Of a stretch of DNA of 64,000 nucleotides, positions 22,251-32,712 are shown one piece after another. Position numbers and translations under genes: made by a program. Origin of the DNA: Rhynchopus euleeides (taxonomy: Eukaryota; Euglenozoa; Diplonemea; Diplonemida; Diplonemidae); assembly GCA_963210315.1 (NCBI GenBank), contig OY723289.1, forward strand, positions 1,860,001 to 1,924,000, read 5' to 3'. Every line of letters starts with the position of its first letter. Position 1 is the stretch's first letter. Below the pieces are notes generated by a model, which was given only the letters and a program-made list of their open reading frames with translations, searched no databases and was not told where the DNA came from.

Positions 22251-22289
22251 TGAGTCTTTTTTTTGGGCCTCCTCAAAATCAGGGTATAA

Positions 22290-22580
22290 GATAGACTTTT
22301 TTTCTGGCGCCATTTTCCGGTTTTTCTGGTTTTGAAAATTTTTCGCGCGCGCCTTCGGCGCGCGCGACCCGCGCAAACCCTCCCAGAATCTGAGAGGGCC
22401 CGGTGCCTGCGCGCGTCCTGTCGTACTGAGGCTGCTTGGTGGGGCAGGCGCAGCAGCTGCTTTGAAAGTTTGGACTCTCGACCAAAAAACCGGTCTGGTG
22501 CAATGTTTTTACGCAGGGGGGTCTGGGGGGCGGAGCCCCCCAGCCGCCGGAGGCCACGGTAGTGAACATCTGTTCCCTAC
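22290..22580 (-). repeat. Family A repeat fragment, reverse orientation, one hairpin module
   Basis: A GC hairpin with TTCG loop (GCGCGCGCC-TTCG-GCGCGCGC, about 22341-22365) after GAAAATTTTT is followed by one reverse module at about 22515-22566. The order matches 17820-18215, so these are two copies of one longer repeat. Confidence 0.65.
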
Positions 22581-25074
22581 AGTCTGGATTCGCTTGTAAG
22601 TAGGAAGGCTTCGCTGTATCGCAGCCCGGCCAGCAGGAGATCACTGGTCCTTGAGGATTCAACCTTCAGGGTGGAGGAGGACGGGGGAGTGACCACTCGT
22701 GACAGGTGTGCGTTGTGGGTGGAGTGGGTGCACGACAGAATGGCCAAAGGGTCCACGAGATCTCTGCACACATTCCGTTATCGAGGAGATGGGCACCTAG
22801 CTGTGACGACAGGCAACAAACAAATCTCATCTGTTAGTTGCCCCTAATAGGCTTGGCGACCTTCAAGACTGCTTGAAAGTCGTTCGTGTTCTCGTCTCAG
22901 CCCTCCAGACTGCAGTCTTAGACTCCCTCTTAGACATGGTGGCTGGAGTCCACCATGTGTGCACCTTCAAAACAGAAGAGACCTGCATGACGAGGGCATC
23001 ACCACCCACCGGGCCACCCGCTAGGTCCATTTTTTCTTCTCCGCTTCTCTGCCTTCTTTGGACTATTTGAGCTCTGTGCGGATCACGATGGGGTCACTTT
23101 CTATTTTTTTATGGCGTTTTTTCTGACTGTTTTACTGTCCCAAAGTCACAAAAAAACCGCCAAAAATGAGATCGACCTTTTTTTTTCCCAGAAAACCGGG
23201 AACCGGGAAACCCTGGTTTTGAAAACCGGAAAACCAGACCTATCTTATCCCCTGCTCAAAATCACCGCCAAACCCCGAGCCCCACTCTCTCTCTCTCTCA
23301 CCTGCTGAAAACTCGTCGCAACAACTGTGACACCTCATCTTTGAACATGCTTGCCATTCTGTGCCCCGAAGCCACTGATGTATGTCCATCTAACTCGTTA
23401 TCTGCGACATTGAGCGGGGGAGCACAGAGCCATCAAGCTTTCGAGAGATCCGAAAAAAATTGTTCTTTTTTTTTTCCGAGATCCCGAGAGCTTCGTCTTT
23501 GCGCGCTTCTGTTGTGCGGAAAGGGAAGCACCCCGACCCACATCAGCATCCAAATGTGTTGCTCTCTATACAGCCCCCCACCGTGAAGGAAAGAATGTCG
23601 TGGTGGAGCGACGGAGGCCCTGCTGATTGTATGCTGGTCTCTTCGTGTTCCCCCACTTCATTGGACCCTCCTGGGTGCTTCAGGCTGAGACAGGCAGCAC
23701 CACAGAGGCCTCTGAGTAACTCTTGATCAAGTTGTATGATGTCATGGTGAAGAAGGCCTTGCATTCACCGAACCGGCGGCCGTCGGGTCGAAGGTATTCG
23801 TGGCATTGAATCAGCAGTGTGGTGTAAATTTATGTCCATCTATCATGACGATTAGGTGGCTGGTGGAAAGGTGGGTGGGGGGCGATGTTTTTCCGCACGC
23901 AACATACCCAACTTGGAGCTCGAGAGACACCAGGGCCAGTCAATCGTTCAACCTTGAATAATATCAAAGAGGTCTCTCTCTTTGCAGGGCCTGGGGTGGG
24001 GTTGGGGTTTTTCCTGCCTTTCCCCCCTGAACAACATGTGCGAATGTAGTTTTTTCCGGCGCGGGTCCAAAGGGCTTGGCCCCTGCACCGTCTAAGATTT
24101 TCTATATCATTTTTTTTTGCTTCTTATTCTTTACTAGAAGGGATTCCTTTTCAGTTCTTTCGCAGGAACAGAAAGTCTCGGGTCGCGGGCAGCACCAACG
24201 CCCTGTGTGGACATGGAGGGTGGTTGTGCCTAGAGTCTAAAGTAGTGTTGTGCGTGTGAGTCGTGTGCCTTTCCCCGAAGGAACGAACGAAGGGATAGTC
24301 GTCACTGTGGAAACACGGTCCCGCCCTCTGGGTCAGAAAACGCAAAAAAAAAGACGAACAAGCCCCACGCTGGATTGCTGTTATTTTATGCTGATACTGA
24401 ACAGAAGGGCGTAAGCCATACTCCCATCGTTCAGAAGGCAACTGTCAGCCGGGGGGTCCGTTGAAAAACATGCCGCAAATATTCGTTGGGCTCTGCATCG
24501 CGTGTGTGAGTGATGTCGAGGGTATCCATTCATCAAGGCTTTCCTCTTGAAATGTGAGAGTACATTCCGCAGTCATACGCCTTTTTCGCGCGCGATACCT
24601 CACGCGAAGACACTCACACGCGCAATGGAATAACCCAACTTACAGGGAACACAGCAACAGCACCCCCCTACCCCCCGTCAGTGCCACGCATCATCAAGTA
24701 TGCCTGAAGATGATAAAGTCGTTGTCTCCCCACCCCACCCTACCCGTCCCCCCCCCCCCCTGGTGCTCTCTCCCCCCTTTTGCACCACCTGGCCTGAACA
24801 CAGCCTCCTCCGCCACCGCACCACACCACCCAGCCGAGTTCAACCTCCTCCCCCACCACACTTTGCCAACACCCCCCAACACCCCAAGGCAGCACCGGAG
24901 GGGGGGGGGGGTGCACATCAGGGGGAGGGAAGGGGTGTGGGGCGACCTCACACCACCCCTGCCCGCCCACCACCCCACCCCACCCCACCCCCAATGCCTG
25001 CCGCTGCGTCCCGCCCACCCGCAACCCCCGGCTGCTGGGCGTAGCCGTTACACTGCAGCAGCACCACCACACTA
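22581..25074. other. Intergenic and 5' region of the helical-repeat gene, no other gene seen
   Basis: Short frames without protein character. About 24297-24340 shares GTCGTCACTGTG and CACGGTCCCGCCCTCTG with the LINE 3' region at 55360-55400. Pyrimidine-rich tracts at 24720-24900 precede the next gene. Confidence 0.5.
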
Positions 25075-28000
25075 ATGGCTTTGAGACGCGCTGCCACATC
25101 ATCCGCCGCATCGCCTTCCACCCGCACACCACCGCTCCGGAGGGGGGATGGTGGTGGTGTGCGGGCGCCGCCTCCGAGGCCTCCCCATGCCTCCACCTCC
25201 ACCCCGCATCTCCAGCCACCCGGCACGCGGGAGGCAAGCGTCGCCCTCCGGAGCAAGGGGGGGCTTGCGGGGTGGGATGACGCGGAGGTGACGCGGCATT
25301 TCCTGGAGACAGCCTCCTCGACACCGCAGCTGCCGCGGGGGCTTGCCTGGAGGATCATACCGGAGCTGTCGCGGAGGGTGCAGGGGTTGTCTCTCCCTGA
25401 CGCTGCGCGGGCTCTCAGGGGGATGGCGAAGCTGCAGCGAAGCGGGGAGGGGGATGACACCCCCAAGCAGGAGCAGCAGCGCAGAGCACTCCTGGAGAGC
25501 CTGACACGCCGGTGCCGCTCCCCGGTGCTGCGGAGGCAGAACGACGCGCGGTGCGTCGCCTCGCTTCTCGAGTCGGCGTCGCGGCTCCACCTCACCTCCC
25601 TCACCCACCACATGCTTGAGGCAGCGGCGGACCCCCGCGTCATATCTCACGCTGTTTCGGATCACGACGCTGCTGCCCCTCTCGCCTACTTCGCTGGGCG
25701 GGCCTGCCCCTCCGCCCCGGAGGAGCTCCTGCGCCACATCGCTGCGGTGTTCCACGGTCTCCTCTGCAACCCCGGCATCAAGGGGCGGATGCAGCTGAGG
25801 GAGGGTGCCCAGCTGCTGTCGGGTGTGGCGCTTGCGGCGGGGCCCGGGTGTGCCCTGGAGGGGGTGGTGGACATCGCGGCTGTGGCTGCGCTGTGCACCC
25901 CGCGGCGGCTGGAGGTGCGGTGGAGGGGGAATGAGCCGCGCAACGCAGCCCAGGCTGTCGCTGCCATGTCGCGGCTGCAGGTCGCGAGCCCGGAGGCGGT
26001 GGGGGCGCTGCACCACTTCGCGGTGAGGGCGGCGGTAGATCGGTTCACCCCGCGCGACTTCGCCGCGCTGCTGCACGGGTTTGCGAGCCTGGGGTACAGC
26101 TCCTCCGACACCCACACCCTGGTGGCGAAGGCCACATCGCAGGGTGTGGTGGGGGAGGCGGGGCTGCAGGACATCTCCATGCTGCTGCACGGCTGCCACG
26201 GGCTGCGCCAGGTCACGCCGGCGGTGGTGAGGCGCGCCGCGTCGCGCGCGACGGAAGTCCTCCTGGGGCACACAGAGGAGTGCCTCCGGCACATCGACCA
26301 TCAGCGTGCTGCCCCTGAGGGTAGTGGCTCTGCCGGTGGTGCAGATCAGGTGGGGGCGGCGGGGCAAAGTGGCCCTCCCATCCCTTGGGGTGATGCTGGA
26401 CCATCTGACCCCGGCACGGCAGCTGCACCTGCCCCGCAGGGGGTCGGGGGGCTCTCGGAAACGGCGCCTCCGCCGCTGCCGCCGCTTCTCGCCGCTCTCG
26501 GTGGGGCGGGGCTCGGGGCTAGCCCCCCCCCGCCAGGGGGTGGGGAGGGCACCGGCAGTAGCAGCAGCAGCAGCAGCAGCAGCAGCCCCCTCTTCGACAT
26601 CCCCCTGCATGGCATCGGGGGTGCTGAAGGCGCCCTTCCCCGTGAGTTGGGCATGGCGGGTGAAGCTGCGGTGGCAGCTTCAGAGGAGGAGAGGGGTCGT
26701 GGCAGCAGCAGCAGCAGCCCCCTCTTCGATATCCCCTTGCAGATCATCGGGGGTGCCGAAGGCGCCCACCCCCAAGGGGTGGGTGTGGGGGATGAGGCGG
26801 CAGCTTTGGAGGAGGGAGGCCGTGGCAGCAGCAACCTGAGCATCAGCAGCCCCCTCTCCGACACCCCCCTGCAGGGCATCGGGGGTGCTGAAGGCACCCC
26901 CGCCGGTGGGGAGGGCGTGGCGGATGATTTAGATATGGCAGCTTTCGATTCGGTGGAGTTGGCGTCCGGCGGCTTCACCGCTGCCCCCGCTGCAGACGTG
27001 CCCCCACACCACCACCACCAGGCCCCACCTGATGGGGGGCGGGGGGTGGGGGTGGGGGGGCTGCGCCTGCAGCAGCAGCAAGAGGGGCAGGGGGGAGGGG
27101 AGCAGCACCGGCAGCACCGCGCCGCCCTCTCCACGGCAGCAGCACCTTCCTTGCTGGGGGCAGCCGCTTCCCGCCTCCCGGGGCTGCCGGGGCTGGAGGA
27201 GGGGGACACGCTCGACTCGCTCCTGCTGGAGAGCTACGAGGCGTGGGTTGCAGCGGGGCGGAGACCCGCCACTGCGGGCACCCCCAAACCGCCGCGCCCC
27301 CCCGGCACGCCCGGCGAGGTGTGGGCTGTCGGCGGCGCCGCGGAGAAGAAGAAGCCCCCCGGGCGGGATGCTGTCACCCCCGCCACTGCCGCCACCGCCA
27401 CCCCCACGGCTGCCTTCGCCGCCTGCGTGGCGCTAGCCCCGGAGGTGATGTCGGCCGTCAGCATGGCGGAGGACGTGTTGCGGGAGGTGCTCCCCGGGGG
27501 TGGGGGTGCCCCGCTGCCCCACCGGGAGTGCCGCGGCGACGTGGCGGGGCTCCTGCGTGCCGCAGCCCCCTTCGTGCTGTGCGGGCTGGGGTGGAGGGCG
27601 GGGCGGCGGCGCCGCCACCACCCTGCAGGAGCAGCAGCCCCTCCAGGAATCACCCTGCGGCATGCCAGCCGGGTGGTGCGTGCCTACGCCGCAGGCGAAC
27701 CTGCCTACCTGCTGCGCTCGCCCAGGCTGCGCGAGGCGCTGGCAGATGCATTCCTCGGTGGCCCTCTGGGGGGTGACCAACCTGAGGAGGCGCTGCCAGC
27801 ACAGCACGCCGCACGCTTCTACGAGGCTCTGGTGGCAGCAGGCTGCCAGGGCTGTGAGGGAGCTGTGGAGGCACAGGTGGTGCAGGCCCTGCAGAGAGGA
27901 GGCTGCGCGGCGCGGGATGCGGTGCAGGCGGTGCGGTCGCTGCACAGGTCGCGCCTGGTGTCGCGTGCCGCGCTGGAGGCGGCGCTGCCGGTGCTGCGTG

Positions 28001-28194
28001 GGGGGCGTGGGGACCCGGCGGTGGAGGGTGCGGCGCACGCACTCATCACGCCCTTCCATAAGCTGTCTCTGTTGCACTCTCTGGCCTCCTCCCTCCCCGA
28101 AGCTGCCCTGAGCACCCGCAAGGTGCATGAGGCTCTTGCGTCAGCATCGAAGAATGAGCAGGCCGCGTGGCGGTCCTCCCACTCGATGCGGTAG
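25075..28194 (+). CDS. Helical-repeat protein, possibly organellar RNA-binding
   Basis: 1039 residues. The N-terminus MALRRAATSSAASPSTRTPP is rich in Arg/Ser/Ala without acidic residues, as in mitochondrial leaders. Residues of about 60-400 and 790-1020 are Ala/Leu-rich helical pairs (such as FAALLHGFASLGY and ISMLLHGCHGLRQ) with the character of OPR/FASTK/RAP-type repeats; no RAP motif could be confirmed. The middle (about 415-720) is Gly/Ser/Pro low complexity with three ~60-residue internal repeats containing SSPLFDIPL..IGGAEG. An AG at 25056-25057 (CACTGCAG) 17 bp before the ATG suits a trans-splice acceptor. Role in organellar RNA is inference. Confidence 0.7.
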   Translation: MALRRAATSSAASPSTRTPPLRRGDGGGVRAPPPRPPHASTSTPHLQPPGTREASVALRSKGGLAGWDDAEVTRHFLETASSTPQLPRGLAWRIIPELSRRVQGLSLPDAARALRGMAKLQRSGEGDDTPKQEQQRRALLESLTRRCRSPVLRRQNDARCVASLLESASRLHLTSLTHHMLEAAADPRVISHAVSDHDAAAPLAYFAGRACPSAPEELLRHIAAVFHGLLCNPGIKGRMQLREGAQLLSGVALAAGPGCALEGVVDIAAVAALCTPRRLEVRWRGNEPRNAAQAVAAMSRLQVASPEAVGALHHFAVRAAVDRFTPRDFAALLHGFASLGYSSSDTHTLVAKATSQGVVGEAGLQDISMLLHGCHGLRQVTPAVVRRAASRATEVLLGHTEECLRHIDHQRAAPEGSGSAGGADQVGAAGQSGPPIPWGDAGPSDPGTAAAPAPQGVGGLSETAPPPLPPLLAALGGAGLGASPPPPGGGEGTGSSSSSSSSSSPLFDIPLHGIGGAEGALPRELGMAGEAAVAASEEERGRGSSSSSPLFDIPLQIIGGAEGAHPQGVGVGDEAAALEEGGRGSSNLSISSPLSDTPLQGIGGAEGTPAGGEGVADDLDMAAFDSVELASGGFTAAPAADVPPHHHHQAPPDGGRGVGVGGLRLQQQQEGQGGGEQHRQHRAALSTAAAPSLLGAAASRLPGLPGLEEGDTLDSLLLESYEAWVAAGRRPATAGTPKPPRPPGTPGEVWAVGGAAEKKKPPGRDAVTPATAATATPTAAFAACVALAPEVMSAVSMAEDVLREVLPGGGGAPLPHRECRGDVAGLLRAAAPFVLCGLGWRAGRRRRHHPAGAAAPPGITLRHASRVVRAYAAGEPAYLLRSPRLREALADAFLGGPLGGDQPEEALPAQHAARFYEALVAAGCQGCEGAVEAQVVQALQRGGCAARDAVQAVRSLHRSRLVSRAALEAALPVLRGGRGDPAVEGAAHALITPFHKLSLLHSLASSLPEAALSTRKVHEALASASKNEQAAWRSSHSMR

Positions 28195-28569
28195 TGGGAG
28201 GGGGGGGAGGAAGTGAGTTTTTAGCCCGGGTTTGGCGCACCAACAACGCCTTACCTTTTTTTTCTCGGAGAGGGGTGTTGCACCTCGCAGCACCCTCTCC
28301 CTCCCCGTGTCGGGGGGAGGAGGTGAGGCGGGGCAAGGCGGGGGGGGTGGGGGACTCTGCTGTGGTGATACACTCGAGAAGAAAGATGCACGGTCTATCC
28401 CCCCACCCCCACACCCCTCCCGAGATCTGTAGGAGGTGGGTGGGGAGCCTTTCACCAGAGGGAGACCATTTGCAGTGCGGCAGGGGCAGAAGTAAAAGAG
28501 AGGACTGCGCCCCCCCCACCCCCCACCCACTCCCCACTCCCCACTCCCCGCAGCAGCTTATCTCTCTCT

Positions 28570-28678
28570 GGGGGTCTTTGCTACGGGGTGGTCGTGAGTG
28601 CATTTTAGTGCATTTCCTGTGGAATTGGCTCAAAACTGACGAAGATTGACGAAGGATAACGGCCAGCGAAAGACCCCC
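28570..28678. mobile_element. MITE, family 1, copy 3
   Basis: About 109 bp, ends GGGGGTCTTTGCT and AGCGAAAGACCCCC, inserted in a CT microsatellite that hides any duplication. It lies 132 bp before the metallopeptidase start, so it may fall in the promoter/5' leader region. Confidence 0.7.
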
Positions 28679-28810
28679 CTCTCTCTCTCTCTTTTCGTTT
28701 GGCAAATTCCCTGCGTGCATTTTCCCCCTCCTCCATCCCTTTCCATCCCGGGCACCGCCTCCCCGCAGTGCCGTTTGCCGTGGGGAGCAGCAAGGCCAGC
28801 TCTCGCCACG

Positions 28811-29848
28811 ATGGGAGGGGGTGGCGCCCTCCCGTCGGCGCCGCCCCTCCCGCCTGACCCCGAGCGGTGCGCGAGGGTGGCTGAGTCGGACGCAGGGGTC
28901 ACACCCGCCGCCTGCCAGCGCTTCTTCGCAAAGGAGCTTCTCGCTGTGGGGATCCCGATTCGCGCCCCGGCCTGCGTTTCGGATGCCGCAATGTACGTCG
29001 CGCGGGACAGGGTGGCACGCATGCTGCACGGCGCGCACCCCTCCATCCTCGAGAGGATGCGCGCCGCTGGGTGTGAGATCAACATAATCGCTGAGGGGCA
29101 GGGCTGCAGCGCACTCCCTGAGCACGCCTACAAAGACGCTGAGGAGAAGGAACGACTTGACAAACGCGCACGCGGCTTCGGCGGGCGTGCCGTGTCGTGT
29201 GGGGAGGAGAACCTCCTCGGCTTTGCCGACCGCGACAGGAAGTATGAGGGCCGGGACATCCTCTCCCACGAGCTTGCCCACGGGGTGATGCTCGTGGGTC
29301 TGGACGCCACTGCGAGGGAGGCCATCCACGCCTGCTATGCGCGGAACAGCATCAGGTGGGACGGCGTCTATGCATCGACAGACTCAGGTGAATACTTCGC
29401 TGAAGGCGCTATGTGGTACGTTGGCACCCAGGGGGAGACGGGGTCTCCGGGGTCCTGCCCGGCGCGGAGCGGACCACGCGCCCTGCAGCAGCACGACCCG
29501 GAGCTGTTTGCCCTCATTGATGACATCCTGACGGGTGGGGTCGAGGTGGAGGCGTGTGTCGGAGGCACGCAGGGCCTGCTGCCGCTGCAGCCACTGCCGC
29601 CTGGTGACGCTGTCCCCTCTGCAGGCACCACGACTCCCTGCGAGCTGGTGCTCCGCAACATGCTGAGCTCGCCCGTGGAGTATGCTTGGATCGACTTCGG
29701 AGAGGCGAGTGTGGTGTACGGAGTGGTTCCCCCCGGGGGGGAGCAGGTGCAGCCGTCCCTCGCCCTCCACGTGTGGGCTGTGGAGGGCATGCGCTACCGC
29801 CTCCCTGAGGACGGGCGGGCCAGCCTGATAGAGGTGGGCAGGAGGTAG
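28811..29848 (+). CDS. HExxH zinc metallopeptidase with C-terminal VHL-beta-like domain
   Basis: 345 residues. CGEENLL and a DILSHELAHG motif give zinc ligands His153 and His157 with Glu154 as base; GEYFAEG near 193-199 supplies a likely third ligand (Glu194 or Glu198), the gluzincin arrangement. The CGEENLL-to-EYxAEG layout matches an uncharacterised peptidase family of fungi and bacteria. Residues of about 273-340 (CELVLRN, YAWIDFGE, VPPGGEQ, HVWAV) follow the von Hippel-Lindau beta-domain pattern, probably a protein-binding module. No signal peptide is seen. ATG 28811 was chosen because a pyrimidine tract ending CCCCGCAG lies just upstream; the frame is open further 5' only through the MITE and that tract. 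Confidence 0.75.
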   Translation: MGGGGALPSAPPLPPDPERCARVAESDAGVTPAACQRFFAKELLAVGIPIRAPACVSDAAMYVARDRVARMLHGAHPSILERMRAAGCEINIIAEGQGCSALPEHAYKDAEEKERLDKRARGFGGRAVSCGEENLLGFADRDRKYEGRDILSHELAHGVMLVGLDATAREAIHACYARNSIRWDGVYASTDSGEYFAEGAMWYVGTQGETGSPGSCPARSGPRALQQHDPELFALIDDILTGGVEVEACVGGTQGLLPLQPLPPGDAVPSAGTTTPCELVLRNMLSSPVEYAWIDFGEASVVYGVVPPGGEQVQPSLALHVWAVEGMRYRLPEDGRASLIEVGRR

Positions 29849-30765
29849 TTGCGGGCGGTGTGGAGTGTGGGGCAGCGTCGAAGCGCAGGAACCTCGTGCT
29901 GTTTCGAAATGTTCGACACAGCAGATTCTTGGGGTCTCGTCATGGGTGATATGTTCTGTAGTCGACCTGATGCCTGCCTCTGTTCCCAGCAATATCTATC
30001 TCTGTGTGTTACACTACTGTGTATGCTGATTGATTCTGCTTGTGTGCTCACCCGCAAGTCTGCGGGTGAGCAACGCATGTCGCATTGCAGTGGTCATCCC
30101 GTCCCTCACCTGCCGAGTTGATGAGACGTGTTGGGATGGCTTTCTCCCAGTGCCCATCAGGCAACCCCATCTGTCAGGAGAGCTTTCAGATGATGGCATA
30201 ATGGTACTGCTGTTGGTGATCTTGGCAGTGCATGCACAGCGAGTCCCTCCCCCCCCCGCCCCTGACTGGGAAGGGTTGCCATTCCACAGCCCTTCTCTGC
30301 GACGTATCGGACGTAACGGAGAAATGGGTGGCTTGTGGCGGGGAAGCACGTCACCAGTCCCTTCAGAATCATACCAATCACCGCCCTTCCACGCGCACCT
30401 GATTAGTGTTGTGCCACATAGCATCTGGGCAGGAAAGTTGTGCCATCGCGGTCTCACTCCTTTGCAAAATCTGCAGGGGGGTTCTATCTCGCTACCACAC
30501 ACCACCCTTCACACCCAGATACCCGCCCCACACCACACACGGCGTGCTCATCACGACTGAGCATCACCGCCACACCCAACTGGCTTTCCCTGCCTCTCCA
30601 GTCGGGGAGGTTCCCCACCTCCCCGCCTCGCCCCTACACATACAACGGGCAAAGGGAGGCCCCACTCCCTGCGCGCCCTTTTATCCTTCGACTTCACCCC
30701 CCTCCCCACGCATGCTGTTCGGGTGGTAATCCCCCTGCCCCCTCCCTGCACACCCTTGATCCACC
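29849..30765. other. Intergenic, no gene seen
   Basis: Contains a short inverted repeat (CACCCGCAAGTCTGCGGGTG, about 30049-30068) and pyrimidine-rich sequence at 30560-30750 before the next gene. Confidence 0.5.
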
Positions 30766-32457
30766 ATGGGGAAGAACACGCTGGGCTCGATCGAAAGCCG
30801 CTTCTGCGCCCTCGACAAGAAGGAGGCCAACATGCGGCTGTTTTTCGGTGAACCCCTCCGCAACGTAGTCCTCGAACTCCAGCGTGTCAACCCTGCTGAG
30901 GCTCAGTCCCTGGGGGCGCGCAGCAAGGTCGCACGCCATCGGTTCTTCTCAAGCATCAACGGGAAGCCTGCATCTTCTGCTGTGTCGCGGGAGCCTGACG
31001 AAGCGCTGGCCTGCGGGTCGTCTCCCTGGCAGGGGGAACAGGTGCAGGAGGGCACCGGGGTGAGCCTGACGAAGGGTGGCCTTAGCACCAGCCTGATCGT
31101 CACCGAGATCCTGAATCGGACGGAGCGGATGAAGAAGCTGGCTGCGGAGGCTGTGACGCACCGCGCAGGCGGGTTCCGCGAGCAGCTGTTCCACGCATTC
31201 AAGGAGAGGGCGGATGCGCAGAAGGAGAGGGAGAACCACCCGCCGCAGTGGCAGCAGCGCCACGACTTCCCCGACCCCGCAGACCTCCCCGCAACCCCGT
31301 CGGGGCGGGATACCATCCTCGAGGCTGACGAGGTGCGCCTGCCCCGCCGCGACAGCGCACCATCCCCCAAGGGGGGCGAGGCTTTCCCCGAGTGGGAGCC
31401 GTTTCTCAGCACAGGGCCTCCCCCCGAGTGGAGGGTGCAGAAGCGGGTCTCCGGCAGTGTCATGACACCAGGTGAGGAGGACCTGGATGGGCTCTACCAT
31501 AAGATTGTGCCGCGCGCGCGGAGGGTCAGCGAGGACTACGACGCGATTGAGAGGGAGGAGGAGAAGGTGAAGGCGCGCGTGCAGGCGCAGCGCAACTGTG
31601 CGCTGGAGGGGCAGTCGGCGGCCTGCCCCCCCGACAGGGGTGGTAGCGGCGGTGGCGGTGGGGGCCGTTCACCCAACAGGCAGGCACACTTCAAGCAAGG
31701 GGGTTGCCCGCTGTCGCCGCAGCCGCCGGAGGACCCGTCACCCGCGTCGATGGTGGCGCATTTCAAAAACCCGCAGCTGTGCGGGCGTGGGGAGCGCGGG
31801 GGGGGCAGCGCACGGCGGGCCGCTGCCCGGGCGAAGCAGGAGATGCCCCCGAAGCAGAAGGGCGTGGTTGCGCAGAACCGAGCGACGCGCAGGCAGTACG
31901 CCTCGAACCTGCCGGGGCAGTATCTGAGTGACGGGAGGAAACGCCCTGCGGGGTTCAACGCGGCGCCCGTCTGCAGGCCACGCCCTCAGAGCGCCTCGGG
32001 TTCTGGCGAGCACCGCGTGGCATCTGGGAAGCCTGCGAGCGACAACGGCATTGCGTTTGTCCACCAGAAGGAGTACTACGACCTGCACGTGAAGGTGCTG
32101 CACAGCTCCCCCGCGGTGCAGGAGTGGCGGTTCGATGTGACAGTCACGGATGTGACCTTCCCGGATGCGACTGTGTCGAGCACGTTGAAGAATCTCCGCA
32201 TCAACGCGCAGCATTACATCGTCTTCCAGGAGCCAGGTGTCTGCGTGCTGTCCCCCGTCGACATGCTCGATTGGGTGGGTGACCCGGCAGACCTGTATCG
32301 GCACACGCTGCGCATAGAGGTGGTTGGGGTGAAGCCCTTCACAAAGGTTGTCGACACGCTTGTCTATTTCGGGGAGGACAAGCCGGAGCGGGCGGATCCC
32401 AATAACTCCGACACGGCGCGGACAACATTTAACACGAGCGGGGCGTTCGTCTCCTGA
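30766..32457 (+). CDS. Unknown conserved-looking protein
   Basis: 563 residues, not recognised. Residues of about 1-260 are charged and helical, with a likely coiled stretch around EREEEKVKARVQAQ. About 280-420 is Gly/Pro/Arg-rich and basic. The last ~140 residues (from HQKEYYDLHVKVLHSS) alternate hydrophobic strands and look like a compact beta domain. No membrane segment or signal peptide. The start is the first ATG after a long pyrimidine tract; the protein-like codon pattern begins at once. It sits 255 bp before the lipid kinase gene. Confidence 0.65.
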   Translation: MGKNTLGSIESRFCALDKKEANMRLFFGEPLRNVVLELQRVNPAEAQSLGARSKVARHRFFSSINGKPASSAVSREPDEALACGSSPWQGEQVQEGTGVSLTKGGLSTSLIVTEILNRTERMKKLAAEAVTHRAGGFREQLFHAFKERADAQKERENHPPQWQQRHDFPDPADLPATPSGRDTILEADEVRLPRRDSAPSPKGGEAFPEWEPFLSTGPPPEWRVQKRVSGSVMTPGEEDLDGLYHKIVPRARRVSEDYDAIEREEEKVKARVQAQRNCALEGQSAACPPDRGGSGGGGGGRSPNRQAHFKQGGCPLSPQPPEDPSPASMVAHFKNPQLCGRGERGGGSARRAAARAKQEMPPKQKGVVAQNRATRRQYASNLPGQYLSDGRKRPAGFNAAPVCRPRPQSASGSGEHRVASGKPASDNGIAFVHQKEYYDLHVKVLHSSPAVQEWRFDVTVTDVTFPDATVSSTLKNLRINAQHYIVFQEPGVCVLSPVDMLDWVGDPADLYRHTLRIEVVGVKPFTKVVDTLVYFGEDKPERADPNNSDTARTTFNTSGAFVS

Positions 32458-32712
32458 CGAAGCGCTGCGCTTCCATGTTGTCACGCCTAACCGGCATTAT
32501 GCCTTTTTCATTGAGACTCAGACGATTGTTGCAAAAGGAATCATCCCGCAGCAGCACTGGAGACGACACCGTCTCAACAACAAGACCAGGCAGCCCCCAC
32601 CTCTCCCTCCCTTTTATGCGCCCTCCACCCTGCACCTCCAGACCACCATCCACACTCATCTCCACTGCACTGCCCCCCACCCCCCCCCACCTCCAGCTCT
32701 GTACACACCACC

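Noticed and set aside
26346-27209. Long minus-strand frame opposite the helical-repeat gene
   Set aside because: A shadow of GC-rich low-complexity codons; Pro/Ser/Ala runs mirror the + strand Gly/Ala/Ser repeats.
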